From Oscillospiraceae bacterium (GTDB taxonomy: Bacteria > Bacillota > Clostridia > Oscillospirales > Ruminococcaceae): 64,000 nucleotides of DNA. The DNA is taken from NCBI GenBank assembly GCA_003531585.1, contig DQFX01000060.1, positions 62,678 to 126,677 of the forward strand. Direction: 5' to 3'. Of the stretch, positions 9,559 through 18,334 are shown in pieces (position 1 is the stretch's first letter; each line of letters opens with the position of its first letter). The notes beneath the pieces are model-generated. The model made no database searches. It was not told the origin of the DNA and saw nothing but the letters and a program-made list of their open reading frames with translations. Made by a program: the position numbers and the translations under genes.

Positions 9559-9597
9559 GCCGCGCCGATGGAGGAAACTCTGCGGCGCGGCATTTTA
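9559..9597 (+). terminator. Intrinsic terminator after glgB
   Basis: GCCGCGCCG and CGGCGCGGC pair across a loop of about 15 bases and are followed by ATTTTATT. Confidence 0.75.
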
Positions 9598-9648
9598 TTC
9601 GGGTTTCCGCAATTTTCGAAAAAAATCGAAAAAATTTTGTAAAAACGC

Positions 9649-9677
9649 TTGACAAATCCGGAACGATGTGCTATAAT
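9649..9677 (+). promoter_or_regulatory. Consensus sigma-A promoter of the tRNA-Ser gene
   Basis: TTGACA and TATAAT are exactly 17 bp apart, about 60 bp upstream of the tRNA. The perfect consensus agrees with a stable-RNA gene. Confidence 0.85.
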
Positions 9678-9737
9678 ATACAAGTCGAAACGAGACAGGG
9701 GCTCGACAGAAAACAAAGCTCCGAAATATTCAGAAAT

Positions 9738-9828
9738 GGACAGGTGGCTGAGCTGGTCTAAGGCGCACGATTGGAAATCGTGTAACGATTAAACCCGTTC
9801 GAGGGTTCGAATCCCTCCCTGTCCGCCA
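9738..9828 (+). tRNA. tRNA-Ser (GGA anticodon)
   Basis: A class II tRNA is readable: 7-bp acceptor stem GGACAGG/CCTGTCC, anticodon arm CACGA-TTGGAAA-TCGTG with anticodon GGA, a long variable arm (TAACGATTAAACCCGTT), T arm GAGGG-TTCGAAT-CCCTC, discriminator G and encoded CCA. It decodes UCC and UCU. It stands alone between a consensus promoter and a hairpin terminator. Confidence 0.97.
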
Positions 9829-9830
9829 TA

Positions 9831-9862
9831 TTTAGCCGCGTATTTCAGCGCGGCTAAAATTA
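9831..9862 (+). terminator. Terminator after tRNA-Ser
   Basis: TTTAGCCGCG and CGCGGCTAAA form a 10-bp stem directly behind the encoded CCA, followed by an AT-rich run. Confidence 0.75.
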
Positions 9863-9939
9863 TATTATAGGCTGTCTTTTATAGGCGGTCATTTTAGTAT
9901 CCGGAATACATATGTCCCGAACCTGAAAAGGAGAATACT

Positions 9940-10332
9940 ATGAAGTACGAATTAACAAAGGATCTTGAAACAGGAAACCGAATCATTGATAATGAGCACC
10001 GTGAACTCCTGAACGCCGTCAACGCGCTGCTTGACGCATGCAGCGCCGGCAAGGGACGCGCCCAGGTAAGCAGCACTGTAAAGTTCCTTAACGACTACGT
10101 TGACCGCCATTTCGCGCATGAGGAGCAGCTTCAGAAGCAGAGCGGCTACCCGGGATATGAGGCGCACCATGCGTTCCACGAGAAGTACAAGCAGACCCTG
10201 CGTGAAATAACCGCCGGAATGTCCGATAATTGCAGCATTGCGGACCTCGCGAAGCTCAACGGGCATGTGAGCCTGCTGGTGAGCCATATCCGCACCGAGG
10301 ACAAGAAGCTCGGGGCGTTCCTGAACAAATAA
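9940..10332 (+). CDS. Bacteriohemerythrin-like di-iron oxygen-binding protein
   Basis: This 130-residue protein has the full set of hemerythrin iron ligands in order: IIDNEHRELL, HFAHEEQL, a His-His pair in YEAHHAFHEKY, and SHIRTEDKKL at the C-terminus. Such proteins bind O2 reversibly through a di-iron centre; in strict anaerobes they are thought to sense or scavenge oxygen. It is a single-domain cytoplasmic form without a fused sensor output. A clear terminator follows, so it is monocistronic. The physiological role here is inferred only. Confidence 0.9.
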   Translation: MKYELTKDLETGNRIIDNEHRELLNAVNALLDACSAGKGRAQVSSTVKFLNDYVDRHFAHEEQLQKQSGYPGYEAHHAFHEKYKQTLREITAGMSDNCSIADLAKLNGHVSLLVSHIRTEDKKLGAFLNK

Positions 10333-10352
10333 TACGCTCATAACGCTGACAG

Positions 10353-10384
10353 AACGGCGCGTTTCTCCGGAGACGCGCCGTTTT
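10353..10384 (+). terminator. Intrinsic terminator after the hemerythrin gene
   Basis: ACGGCGCGT and ACGCGCCGT pair across TTCTCCGGAG and are followed by TTTTG. Confidence 0.8.
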
Positions 10385-10429
10385 GCTATAGACGAGCTCT
10401 ATTGCATGACCACCTGCATATAATAATTC

Positions 10430-10458
10430 TTGACAACCCGCGTTGAATGTGCTATAAT
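10430..10458 (+). promoter_or_regulatory. Consensus promoter of the LysR gene
   Basis: TTGACA and TATAAT are 17 bp apart, with the start codon 33 bp after the -10. Confidence 0.82.
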
Positions 10459-10490
10459 CGCAGCATAAACACATTCACAGGAGAAACACT

Positions 10491-11435
10491 ATGACATTGC
10501 AGCAGATGAAGTACGCGCTGACAATAGCGGAGCAGGGCTCGATGAACAAGGCGGCGGAGCAGCTTTTTATCTCGCAGCCGTCGCTTACAAGCGCGGTCAG
10601 GGAGCTTGAAAAGGAAATAGGGATACAGGTTTTCGTCAGGAGCAGCCGGGGAGTTTCCGTCACCGCTGAGGGCGCGGATTTTCTGATGTACGTGCGTCAG
10701 GTCTACCAGCAGTACGAGCTGCTGCACCAGAAGTACGGCGGGAGCGGCGGCGCAAAGCGGAAATTCGGAGTTTCCACGCAGCATTATTCCTTTGCGGTAA
10801 AGGCGTTCGTTGAGATGGTTAAGAATTTCGGCACGCTGAATTTCGAGTTCGCCATACGTGAGACCCGCACGATGGACGTACTGCACGACGTGGGAGGATT
10901 CCGCAGCGAGGTCGGGATAATCTACCAGTGCGACTACAACCGACGGATAATCGGGAAAATGCTCCACGAGCTGGAGCTGGAGTTCGTTCCGCTTATCGAC
11001 TGCCGTGCGTACGTCTACCTGTGGAAGGATCACCCGCTTGCGAACGAGAAGTCGATCGGGCTTGAGCAGCTCGCGGATTACCCCTGCCTGGTGTTCGAGC
11101 AGGGTGACGGCGCGAGCGGATTCCTTGCTGAGGAGATACTCACCGACAACGACTATCCGCGCATCATCAGGAGCACCGACCGCGCTACTCAGCTTAATCT
11201 CATGGTGGGTCTCAACGGATACACGCTGTGCTCCGGCATAATCTGCGAGGAGCTGAACGGAAACGAGTACCGCGCGGTGCCGTTCCGCGAGGACGAGAAC
11301 AACCGCAACACCGTCATGGAGATAGGCTACGTGATGAAAAAGCACAGCATACTCAGCGATATCGGGGAGGTCTACATCAGCGAGGTAAGGCGGTACCTCA
11401 GCGGCTGCGAGGGATACAAGGAGGAGAACAAATGA
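10491..11435 (+). CDS. LysR family transcriptional regulator
   Basis: The 314-residue protein has the normal LysR length. Its N-terminal winged helix-turn-helix is clear: MTLQQMKYALTIAEQGSMNK, then AAEQLFISQPSLTSAVRELE and the wing with VTAEG. The rest is the periplasmic-binding-like effector domain; the inducer cannot be read. Unlike most LysR genes it is not divergent from a visible target. A small gene overlaps its stop by ATGA, so both are on one transcript from a consensus promoter. Confidence 0.9.
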   Translation: MTLQQMKYALTIAEQGSMNKAAEQLFISQPSLTSAVRELEKEIGIQVFVRSSRGVSVTAEGADFLMYVRQVYQQYELLHQKYGGSGGAKRKFGVSTQHYSFAVKAFVEMVKNFGTLNFEFAIRETRTMDVLHDVGGFRSEVGIIYQCDYNRRIIGKMLHELELEFVPLIDCRAYVYLWKDHPLANEKSIGLEQLADYPCLVFEQGDGASGFLAEEILTDNDYPRIIRSTDRATQLNLMVGLNGYTLCSGIICEELNGNEYRAVPFREDENNRNTVMEIGYVMKKHSILSDIGEVYISEVRRYLSGCEGYKEENK

Positions 11436-11656
11436 GCTATACTTTTCAATACGCCGAGGTCCTGGAGCTGAAAAAGGCGTGCGCAGAGCATTTCCCGGAT
11501 CATGTACACTTTCATGACGGCTGCGGAGGTCAGTATTTCTCGCTCGACGAGGAGAATGACGCGCTGTGCGGGTTCATCGCCGGGTACTTTGCGGAGCGCG
11601 GCTTAACGGCGGAATTCACGGGCGGCGGAACGGTTTTCACCGTCTCGAAGAATTGA
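11432..11656 (+). CDS. Small RDAC-like protein of unknown function
   Basis: This 74-residue protein starts inside the LysR stop codon (ATGA), behind AAGGAGGAGAAC, so translation is probably coupled. It contains VHFHDGCGGQYFSLD, which resembles the (R)DACGGQ core of small clostridial proteins that I recall under the name RDAC family; here D-G-C replaces D-A-C. There is no signal peptide. No function is known to me, and the family assignment is from memory of the motif, not from a search. Confidence 0.7.
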   Translation: MSYTFQYAEVLELKKACAEHFPDHVHFHDGCGGQYFSLDEENDALCGFIAGYFAERGLTAEFTGGGTVFTVSKN

Positions 11657-11734
11657 CAAAGAGGCTCCCGCATGCGGCGTGGGCTTTTTCTATGGAAATT
11701 TTGCCCAAAGTGCTGTAAAAGTTTGCTTTTTCTA

Positions 11735-11763
11735 TTGACTTAAAGAGGAAAATATTATATAAT
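11735..11763 (+). promoter_or_regulatory. Promoter of the dockerin protein gene
   Basis: TTGACT and TATAAT are 17 bp apart, 75 bp before the start codon. The stretch before it (11658-11690) holds a weak, imperfect hairpin followed by a T run that may end the LysR transcript. Confidence 0.75.
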
Positions 11764-11837
11764 ATAGAGTGTATAATTATGCATTATAGTCCGGCTCACG
11801 GCAGCCTGGCATTCTATAATATCCCGGAGGTATTTGT

Positions 11838-14800
11838 ATGAAGCTCAGAAAAAGAATCGCGGCAGCGTTTACAGCGCTGGCACTAATGTTCACGTTGACT
11901 GACCCGGCGGCGCTCGGAGGTCTGATTGGTTCTTCTGGCGTTGCGTCGGCATATTCTATAATGTCCTTACTTGTAAACACAAAGTCTAACAAAATTCCTG
12001 TTCCTGAGGTTGGATTGGATTTATCAACAATAAATAAGAACTTTAACCCCGGGCTTGATTATATAAGTAGCGTGAATGTGTCATGGTATGAAGGTTCTCC
12101 AGTTATCGGTTCTGACGGAAAAGCAGTTTTGCCTTCGAACACTGTTAACAGTTTTGGATATAATAGGCATTACTATGCGGTAGCAGAGTATATTCCTGGT
12201 CCTGGTTCATCAGCTGTAGGTAATGTTCCCGTGTTTTTTTATGTTGATGACCCAATAAAACCAACTGATAGTGAAGTTTCTGCAAAGTCGTGGATAGGCG
12301 ACACCGGCTCGATCTTCGCCGTGTTCGACTTCTCGACTTACCAGGCTACAAAGAAAGCCAAGGCGACCGGAGCGCGCTTCGTGCCGTCCGGCGACCCCAA
12401 GTACGGCTTCAGCGCCGATTACACAACGGTGTTCTTTACCATACCCTCCCACTCCAAGACCGACGTTATCGAAGGTCTGCTGCCGGGAACTGTAACTATT
12501 GACACCGAGGACAAAGAGGGCAGCGGTCTTTCCTTCGCGAATGTTCCTGTGACCTGGAAATCCGGAAGCAGCTTCACATACGAGGGCGCCGGCTACGACC
12601 AGACAAACGTAACTGGAATGACCTTTACCATAGTCGGAACTGCCACCGTACCCACTAACAGGCTCAACGATATAGATTCGACAAGCGCCGGTGCAAAGAC
12701 AAAGTTCACGCTGAAGGCGACCATTACAGTTGACCCTGCGGATAAGGTGCAGAAGCCGTCTTTCTCAAGCGAGAATCCCGACGGCTCCACGTTTGACAAG
12801 ACCACCTACATAAAGCTCGATCTCCCGAAGGAAGATAACGTAACCTATTATTACATCGTTGCCTCCAGCGAGGACGAGCTGAACTCTCTGCCGTTTATTT
12901 ACGACAACGACCACACCTACTACTCCAGCCGCGGAATTATGATAACAGGCGTGGTAAACAAGAGAGTTCAGAGCTGGATAAAGGTTATTGGTAAGCACAA
13001 CGAAAAGCAGGACAGCGACGTGCTGACCGGCTCGTTTACTGTTGCGATGCGCTCCAGCACCGGCTCCAATATCCCTGAGATACACATTATCGTCGACCAG
13101 CCGGTAGGCGGGCAGGCGCTTGATATCTCTGCGGAACTTGACCCCTCGGCTCCCGACTACGAGACCGAGACGTTCGAAATATCCGATTTCGGCGCGGTTC
13201 AGTGGAAGGGCGGCTCCGGAAGCAGCGCCCTGGCTGAGTACAACACGGAGTACACCATGCTGGTGGAGGTTATCCCTAACAGCCCGAACTACGTGTTCCT
13301 GCGTACTCCCGACGTTTACGTGAATGGAGTGAGATGCTCCGGCTCCACTAACGACACCGGTACGTTCACGATCGTTTACACCTTTGAAAAGACCGGAAAG
13401 CTCACCGACTACAGAGCTGTATCCCCCGGAAAGGTCGCCAACGTGTCCAGCGGAACCACCGTGACCCAGATGGAAAACAGCTACCTCCCCAAGACGGTAA
13501 CAGTTGTCGGCACCAAGGATAACCGTATTTCCGAGACATGCAGCGTAACATGGGATCTCACCACCGCGATAACCGACAAGGGAACTCCCTATAACCCCAA
13601 GATAGGCACTGCCCAGACAGTCACATTTACCGGTAAGGTAAGAGTCCCCGACTACATGGAGGAGGACTCCGCGAAGATGACCGTAACGGCGCAGATCTAT
13701 GTTGAGGAAGCGTCGAAGGTCCCTGCGCCCTGGTCATACCCTCCCGATACCGTGGAAGGTCAGGGGACCACCGTGTTCAATTCCCCGCAGGATATCTCGC
13801 TTGAATCCGCGGTAAACAGCGCGACCATCTACTATAACATCGAAGCGTACGAGAACATCAGCGATATCTCCAAGCTCGCCGACCCCACCGAGACCGGCGG
13901 CACGAAGTACATCGAGCCGATCACGCTTTCCGGCGTGCCCGGGCAGTCGCTGTATTACTGCATAAAGGCGATAGCCACAGCCCCTGGCATGAAGCAGAGC
14001 GACGTATCCACATTTGTATACAAGGTAGTTATCGAGAAGAAAAAGACCCAGATCCCGAAGCCCACTCCGGAGCCGGGAAACTACGCCAGCTCGCTGACGA
14101 TCACGCTCAATACCGAAACTCCCGGCGCGAAGATATACTATACCCTCGACCCGAACGCAACAAAGTCCAGCGGATTCATCGAGTACACAGGTCCGTTTGA
14201 CCTGAATGTTGCTGCGAACAGCACAAAGACATTCGCGCTGCGCACCTATGCGAAGGCTCCGAATGACAGCTGGAAGGATTCCGACATCAGCGAGGATCTT
14301 ATCTATAAAATAACCGTGCCCAAGGAAAAGGCGGCGGTACCGGTGCCGAGCGTTCTTGACACCGCCAGCGAAACCGCGATCACGCTCACGCTCTCCTGCG
14401 CGACAGCCAAGGCTGATATCTACTATTCCATCGACACTCCGATAACCTCCACCTATAATGGAATTCTGTACAAGTCGGGAACCAAGATAACCCTCAAGCG
14501 CGTGGATAATCAGGTCGTGACATACAAGCTGTATACCTATGCGAAGTCCAACGACCCAAGAATTGACGACAGCCTTGTAAAGACGTACACCTACACCGTC
14601 GGCAAGGACTACGGCGTTAAGAGTATCGAGATAGTCAAGCGGCCTGCAAAGTATTCCTACTACATGGGCGAGAAGCTGAATGTCGTAGGCGGCCTTATCA
14701 AGGTAACGTACATCGATGAGACCAAGGCTCCGGAAACAGTTTACATGACCGAGAGCATGATTCAGGATTTCGATAGCTGGGTACTGGGTCAGCAGACTCT

Positions 14801-15689
14801 TACAGTTTATTATCAGGGCTGCACGGCTGCGTTCAATATCGTGGTGCGCAGACGTTCGTCAAGCAGTTCTGATTCTGACAATAAGCCGAGCGATTCCGGC
14901 AAGGACGATGGCAAGAAGGACGATACTACCACCGACCCGGGTACTTCCGACACCGACAAAGACAACACTACCGATGGGACGGTATCCGACCCGACAATGG
15001 TGGGAAGCCTGGTGAAGGGCTGGACGCAGCTCCAGAAGAAGATAGCGGCTGCTGCGAAGAATTCCCGCATTGTTATCAATCTGAACGGAAACACGTCCGT
15101 ACCTGCGGATATCATCAACACCGCGATGAAGAAGAAGATCACGCTGGAGTTCGTGGTAAACGACATGCTGAGCTGGGTAGTCGACACCGGTGCGCTGAAA
15201 AAGACGGTGGCTTCCCTCAGCGTGGGATTAAAGACCAACGACGTTTATATCCCGACGGTGCTTATAGACAGCTCCGGAGACAGCGAGATAGTCAGAGTGC
15301 ACACCTACGGCAAGAATAAGATAGGCGCGGTGCTTTACGTCAAGACCGGCAAGAAGGTGAACAACCGCTTTGCAAATCTGTTCAGGTATAACGAGGATTC
15401 GCACCTGCTTGATTTTGTTGATACTTCGAAGATAATTTCGAGCACCGGCGTTGCCCAGGTAGTTCCGGCGAACGGCGGCGATTACGTCCTCATGCTGGAC
15501 ACCAGGACGAGGCTCCCCGGCGACGCTGACAACAGTACGACGATAGACGCCCGGGACGCTTCCGCGATACTCAAGATGTGCGTAGGCACGATGGAGCTTG
15601 ACGACACATGCGACTACAACGGCGACGGATTTGTCAATGCAATTGATTCGGCTGCGATACTCCGTTCAGTCGTAGGACTCAAAAAGTAA
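11838..15689 (+). CDS. Large secreted multidomain protein with type I dockerin
   Basis: The 1283-residue protein begins with a signal peptide (charged MKLRKR, hydrophobic core, likely cleavage after SGVASA). The body has beta-rich repeats resembling the chitobiase C-terminal (CHB_HEX) type, for example near 306-400, 745-830 and 838-920, recognisable by KIYYTLD-like strands. An Ig-like domain covers about 925-1003 and an Asp/Ser/Thr linker about 1006-1052. The C-terminus is a dockerin with two calcium-loop repeats (GDADNSTTIDARDASAIL and DYNGDGFVNAIDSAAIL). No catalytic domain is visible, so it looks like a structural or binding component docking to a cohesin not in this window. The 5' part has an AT-rich patch unlike the rest. 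Confidence 0.85.
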   Translation: MKLRKRIAAAFTALALMFTLTDPAALGGLIGSSGVASAYSIMSLLVNTKSNKIPVPEVGLDLSTINKNFNPGLDYISSVNVSWYEGSPVIGSDGKAVLPSNTVNSFGYNRHYYAVAEYIPGPGSSAVGNVPVFFYVDDPIKPTDSEVSAKSWIGDTGSIFAVFDFSTYQATKKAKATGARFVPSGDPKYGFSADYTTVFFTIPSHSKTDVIEGLLPGTVTIDTEDKEGSGLSFANVPVTWKSGSSFTYEGAGYDQTNVTGMTFTIVGTATVPTNRLNDIDSTSAGAKTKFTLKATITVDPADKVQKPSFSSENPDGSTFDKTTYIKLDLPKEDNVTYYYIVASSEDELNSLPFIYDNDHTYYSSRGIMITGVVNKRVQSWIKVIGKHNEKQDSDVLTGSFTVAMRSSTGSNIPEIHIIVDQPVGGQALDISAELDPSAPDYETETFEISDFGAVQWKGGSGSSALAEYNTEYTMLVEVIPNSPNYVFLRTPDVYVNGVRCSGSTNDTGTFTIVYTFEKTGKLTDYRAVSPGKVANVSSGTTVTQMENSYLPKTVTVVGTKDNRISETCSVTWDLTTAITDKGTPYNPKIGTAQTVTFTGKVRVPDYMEEDSAKMTVTAQIYVEEASKVPAPWSYPPDTVEGQGTTVFNSPQDISLESAVNSATIYYNIEAYENISDISKLADPTETGGTKYIEPITLSGVPGQSLYYCIKAIATAPGMKQSDVSTFVYKVVIEKKKTQIPKPTPEPGNYASSLTITLNTETPGAKIYYTLDPNATKSSGFIEYTGPFDLNVAANSTKTFALRTYAKAPNDSWKDSDISEDLIYKITVPKEKAAVPVPSVLDTASETAITLTLSCATAKADIYYSIDTPITSTYNGILYKSGTKITLKRVDNQVVTYKLYTYAKSNDPRIDDSLVKTYTYTVGKDYGVKSIEIVKRPAKYSYYMGEKLNVVGGLIKVTYIDETKAPETVYMTESMIQDFDSWVLGQQTLTVYYQGCTAAFNIVVRRRSSSSSDSDNKPSDSGKDDGKKDDTTTDPGTSDTDKDNTTDGTVSDPTMVGSLVKGWTQLQKKIAAAAKNSRIVINLNGNTSVPADIINTAMKKKITLEFVVNDMLSWVVDTGALKKTVASLSVGLKTNDVYIPTVLIDSSGDSEIVRVHTYGKNKIGAVLYVKTGKKVNNRFANLFRYNEDSHLLDFVDTSKIISSTGVAQVVPANGGDYVLMLDTRTRLPGDADNSTTIDARDASAILKMCVGTMELDDTCDYNGDGFVNAIDSAAILRSVVGLKK

Positions 15690-15696
15690 ACCAGAC

Positions 15697-15727
15697 AGCA
15701 GGGAACTCCGGTTTCCTGCTGTTTTTT
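15697..15727 (+). terminator. Terminator after the dockerin gene
   Basis: CAGCAGGGAA and TTTCCTGCTG form a stem across ACTCCGG and are followed by six T residues. Confidence 0.8.
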
Positions 15728-15748
15728 CCGGACGTAAAAGGAGAAAAC

Positions 15749-16285
15749 ATGCGTATTGAAACGGAGCGGCTGTATCTGCGTGAGATGACAGCCGCAGATT
15801 ACGAGGCGCTGTACGCCGTACTGGCGGATTCGGACATCATGCAGCATTACCCATACACGTTTGACGAGGCGAGGGTGCGCGGCTGGATAGACCGCAATAT
15901 TGAGCGCTACAGTGTATTCGTGTTCGGACTGTGGGCGGTGTGCCTCCATGAAAACGGCGAGATGATAGGCGACTGCGGGCTGACTATGCAGCTAATAAAC
16001 GGTCAGATAAAGCCGGAGATAGGCTGCCATATCCGCAGGGACATGCAGCGGCGCGGGTACGCAAAGGAATCCGCTTCGGCGGTCAGGGACTGGGCTTTCT
16101 GCAATACGCCGTTCAATGCGGTCTATTCATACATGAAAGCGGCGAACCTGCCGTCATGCCGCACTGCGGAAAGCTGGGGCTGTACCCAGGTAGACGAGTA
16201 CGCCGACGCGGAGAACGAGCTTACAAAGGTGTACGCCATCACACGTAATGAATGGCAGATGCTCACCGGGAATAACAGCAAATAA
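15749..16285 (+). CDS. GNAT family N-acetyltransferase (RimJ/RimL type)
   Basis: This 178-residue protein begins with the RimJ/RimL-type opening IETERLYLREMTAADYEAL and carries the acetyl-CoA loop region as MQRRGYAKESASAVRDWAF. AGGAG precedes the ATG at 15749. Such enzymes acetylate protein N-termini, small amines or antibiotics; the substrate here is not predictable. It lies between the dockerin protein and the PARG-like gene on the same strand with about 100 bp spacing to the latter. Confidence 0.85.
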   Translation: MRIETERLYLREMTAADYEALYAVLADSDIMQHYPYTFDEARVRGWIDRNIERYSVFVFGLWAVCLHENGEMIGDCGLTMQLINGQIKPEIGCHIRRDMQRRGYAKESASAVRDWAFCNTPFNAVYSYMKAANLPSCRTAESWGCTQVDEYADAENELTKVYAITRNEWQMLTGNNSK

Positions 16286-16382
16286 ACTGAATCGAAAATT
16301 GCGCAGATAAGTGTTGATGAATCACCGGAAATATGCTAATATATAGATATAGGCAGGAAATTCCGATGATCAGGAGGTAATT

Positions 16383-17228
16383 ATGGGCAGGCAGGAAAAC
16401 ATAGAAATATTCGAAAACACGATGTCGATGTGCAGGACCGATCCGTTTCTGAGATCGGCGATAAAGGAATCAAGCGGCGCGCAGTCTCTGATACCGGAGG
16501 GTGACTGGGTGGAGCTTCCTATGATACAGAAGGGCGCCGCCGCGAAGGTCGTGGTGAGCCGCAAACGCACACTGGAAGCCGCCGCCGGCTACGCCAGGGC
16601 AGGGAAGCGCGTGTGCGTGCTGAATTTCGCTTCGGCGTCCAACCCAGGCGGCGGAGTTAAGAACGGCTCCTCAGCGCAGGAGGAGGCGATATGCCGCTGT
16701 TCGACGCTGTATATGAACCTAATTCAGCCGGATATGTGGAGCGGGTTCTATACTCCGCACCGTGCGGCACCGGATCCGCTCCACAGCGACGACTGCATAT
16801 ACACTCCCGGAGTTGTGGTGTTCAAGACGGACAGCGCGTTTCCGGAGGTAATGCCGCAGGAAGAATGGTACAGCGTGGACGTTATCACCTGCGCGGCTCC
16901 GAACCTGCGGGAAAAGCCGAGCAACTCGATGAATTATGACGGACACAGCGCAGTCAGCATTTCGGACGGCGACCTCCGGAAGCTCCACGAGAAGCGCATG
17001 GAGCGCATACTCAGCATAGCCGCACAGCACGGGTGCGATGTAGTTATACTCGGCGCGTTCGGCTGCGGTGCGTTCATGAATCCGCCGGAGGTAGTCGCGG
17101 CGGGGATAAAATCCGCGCTTGAGGGCTTCATGGAGCGCTTTGAAACCGTGGAGTTCGCCGTGTACTGCTCCCAGCGTGACGACACGAATTTCCGCGTGTT
17201 CGACAGGGAGTTCGGCTCACGGAAGTGA
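16383..17228 (+). CDS. Bacterial poly(ADP-ribose) glycohydrolase-like protein (TIGR02452/DUF2263 type)
   Basis: The 281-residue protein has the bacterial PARG signature: NFASASNPGGGVKNGSSAQE followed by a second Glu, i.e. GGG then QEE, where the second Glu is the catalytic residue in characterised PARGs. Downstream ILGAFGCGAFMNPP resembles the macro-domain phosphate loop, and the YTPGVVVF strand fits TIGR02452. The protein would hydrolyse ADP-ribose polymers or conjugates in the cytoplasm. AGGAGG precedes the start. No ADP-ribosyltransferase or NAD-linked gene is nearby, so the substrate is open. Confidence 0.88.
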   Translation: MGRQENIEIFENTMSMCRTDPFLRSAIKESSGAQSLIPEGDWVELPMIQKGAAAKVVVSRKRTLEAAAGYARAGKRVCVLNFASASNPGGGVKNGSSAQEEAICRCSTLYMNLIQPDMWSGFYTPHRAAPDPLHSDDCIYTPGVVVFKTDSAFPEVMPQEEWYSVDVITCAAPNLREKPSNSMNYDGHSAVSISDGDLRKLHEKRMERILSIAAQHGCDVVILGAFGCGAFMNPPEVVAAGIKSALEGFMERFETVEFAVYCSQRDDTNFRVFDREFGSRK

Positions 17229-17253
17229 CTCAGGCTGAAATCTGAAAATCAAA

Positions 17254-17289
17254 ACCGGCGGAGAGCAATGCTCCCTGCCGGTAGTTTTA
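17254..17289. terminator. Hairpin terminator, probably shared
   Basis: ACCGGC-GGAGAGC pairs with GCTCCC-TGCCGGT around an AAT loop and has T and A tracts outside. It ends the PARG gene and also lies just past the attachment-like repeat copy whose leftward reading ends at a TAA near 17289, so it may originally have been the rlmD terminator. Confidence 0.75.
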
Positions 17290-17302
17290 TTCAGTTCTGA
17301 GG

Positions 17303-17328
17303 GACATCGAAACCACGCACTCAACGTG
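17303..17328 (-). repeat. Distal 26-bp direct repeat of the rlmD 3' end (att-like)
   Basis: These 26 bases are identical to 18335-18360 inside rlmD. Read leftwards they encode HVECVVSMS and then LRTE and a stop, against RKEE and a stop in the intact gene. Outside the core the two copies differ at once, as expected for recombination cross-over sites. Confidence 0.85.
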
Positions 17329-18334
17329 GCACGAGCCGTTGCAAACAATGTCTGCGGTGGCTTAAGGAGATTGTAGTCTGGGACGATAGATTTTCTGTGG
17401 AGTTGAAGTCGGGAATTAAGGTCGATGTTGAAAGATAATCATAAACACACAAACCCTCCAAGCTATGATGGTCCAGAGGGTTATTTTGCTTCCTATGAAC
17501 TGGAATTTCTCAATTTTACACTTGGATTATGTAAGAATGTTCCCATGCGCACAGGAATATCATCTACAACAAAAAATAAGCGAGCTGAATTTGTCAACTC
17601 GCGTATTTTTGATAAAGAGTTTTATTTCTTTTGTCGTTTTGTAAGATGTGTGAACGGATTTTTAATACAGAGGCACAATGATAACGATGACAATAAAAAC
17701 AGAAATAATGAAATCCAATAGTACATGGTGTTGCTCTTAGCCACTTCTCCAGTTAATGGATTATATATTATGTCAATTTTCTTTCCGACTAGTCTATCAA
17801 CGTTAGCATTGTCACCTTTATAAAAAGGTTCAATATATAAAGTTACATCGGAGTGGGTGTGATTATTTATATCTGTATATGTTCCAAACACGACACCACC
17901 CGGTAATCCAACAAATGTTATTGTAGCTGTCGTAGTAATCCAATTTCGTTGATGAATATAGGTGCTAATATTAAAAGTACACCATATAATAGATAAGATA
18001 AAGACTACAAATATTAAAATCTTATACCTTCTTTTCATACAACCTCCTGAAATCAATGTAATGCATATCCAACCATAAATCGAGAATCATTTGCGTTTTC
18101 AAGGAATTTTGATATCACATTATATATTGCACAACAGAAAACAACTTTTCTGCTCACCAACACAGCACTTCCGTACACCCGACCCCACCGCCGTGTATCG
18201 CTACGGAACTGCTGCCGCCGTGGACATATTACCACAAACGAAAATCACCTATAAAACGGAAAATCAGCACATTTGCCCCAGCACGCCTAAGCCGCACCGT
18301 TAAGCCAACAATCCCAATTTACTCCTCTTTCCGT
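17329..18334. mobile_element. Candidate integrated remnant between att-like repeats in rlmD
   Basis: About 1.0 kb of AT-rich DNA lies between the two 26-bp repeats. It contains one convincing gene (a small membrane protein on the minus strand) and no integrase, relaxase or transposase. The arrangement is that of a site-specific insertion that gave rlmD a new 3' end and displaced the old one to 17290-17328. A derivative that lost its recombinase, or that is mobilised in trans, would look like this. The stretches 17329-17621 and 18039-18318 hold nothing else that I can support. Confidence 0.6.
17622..18038 (-). CDS. Small two-TM membrane protein (DUF3592-like)
   Basis: This 138-residue protein starts at an ATG preceded by a perfect AGGAGG. 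It has an N-terminal membrane segment (ILIFVVFILSIIWCTF), an extracytoplasmic beta-rich region of about 80 residues with VGKKIDIIYNPLTGEV, and a second membrane segment near 105-125. The layout and the I-x-YNP-x-x-P/T-like strand resemble DUF3592 proteins. It is the only gene in the AT-rich segment flanked by rlmD 3'-end repeats, and its codon use is clearly more AT-rich than its neighbours, which supports transfer. Confidence 0.8.
   Translation of the reverse strand: MKRRYKILIFVVFILSIIWCTFNISTYIHQRNWITTTATITFVGLPGGVVFGTYTDINNHTHSDVTLYIEPFYKGDNANVDRLVGKKIDIIYNPLTGEVAKSNTMYYWISLFLFLLSSLSLCLCIKNPFTHLTKRQKK

Noticed and set aside
7794..9716. A 640-codon open frame antisense to glgB
   Set aside because: It is the complement shadow of a GC-rich gene with clear GH13 motifs; its translation is low-complexity Val/Arg/Leu/Ala with no domain and no ribosome-binding site.
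17425..17721. A 98-codon plus-strand frame inside the rlmD insert
   Set aside because: No ribosome-binding site, Asn/Asp-rich low-complexity end, and it overlaps the well-supported minus-strand gene at 17622-18038.
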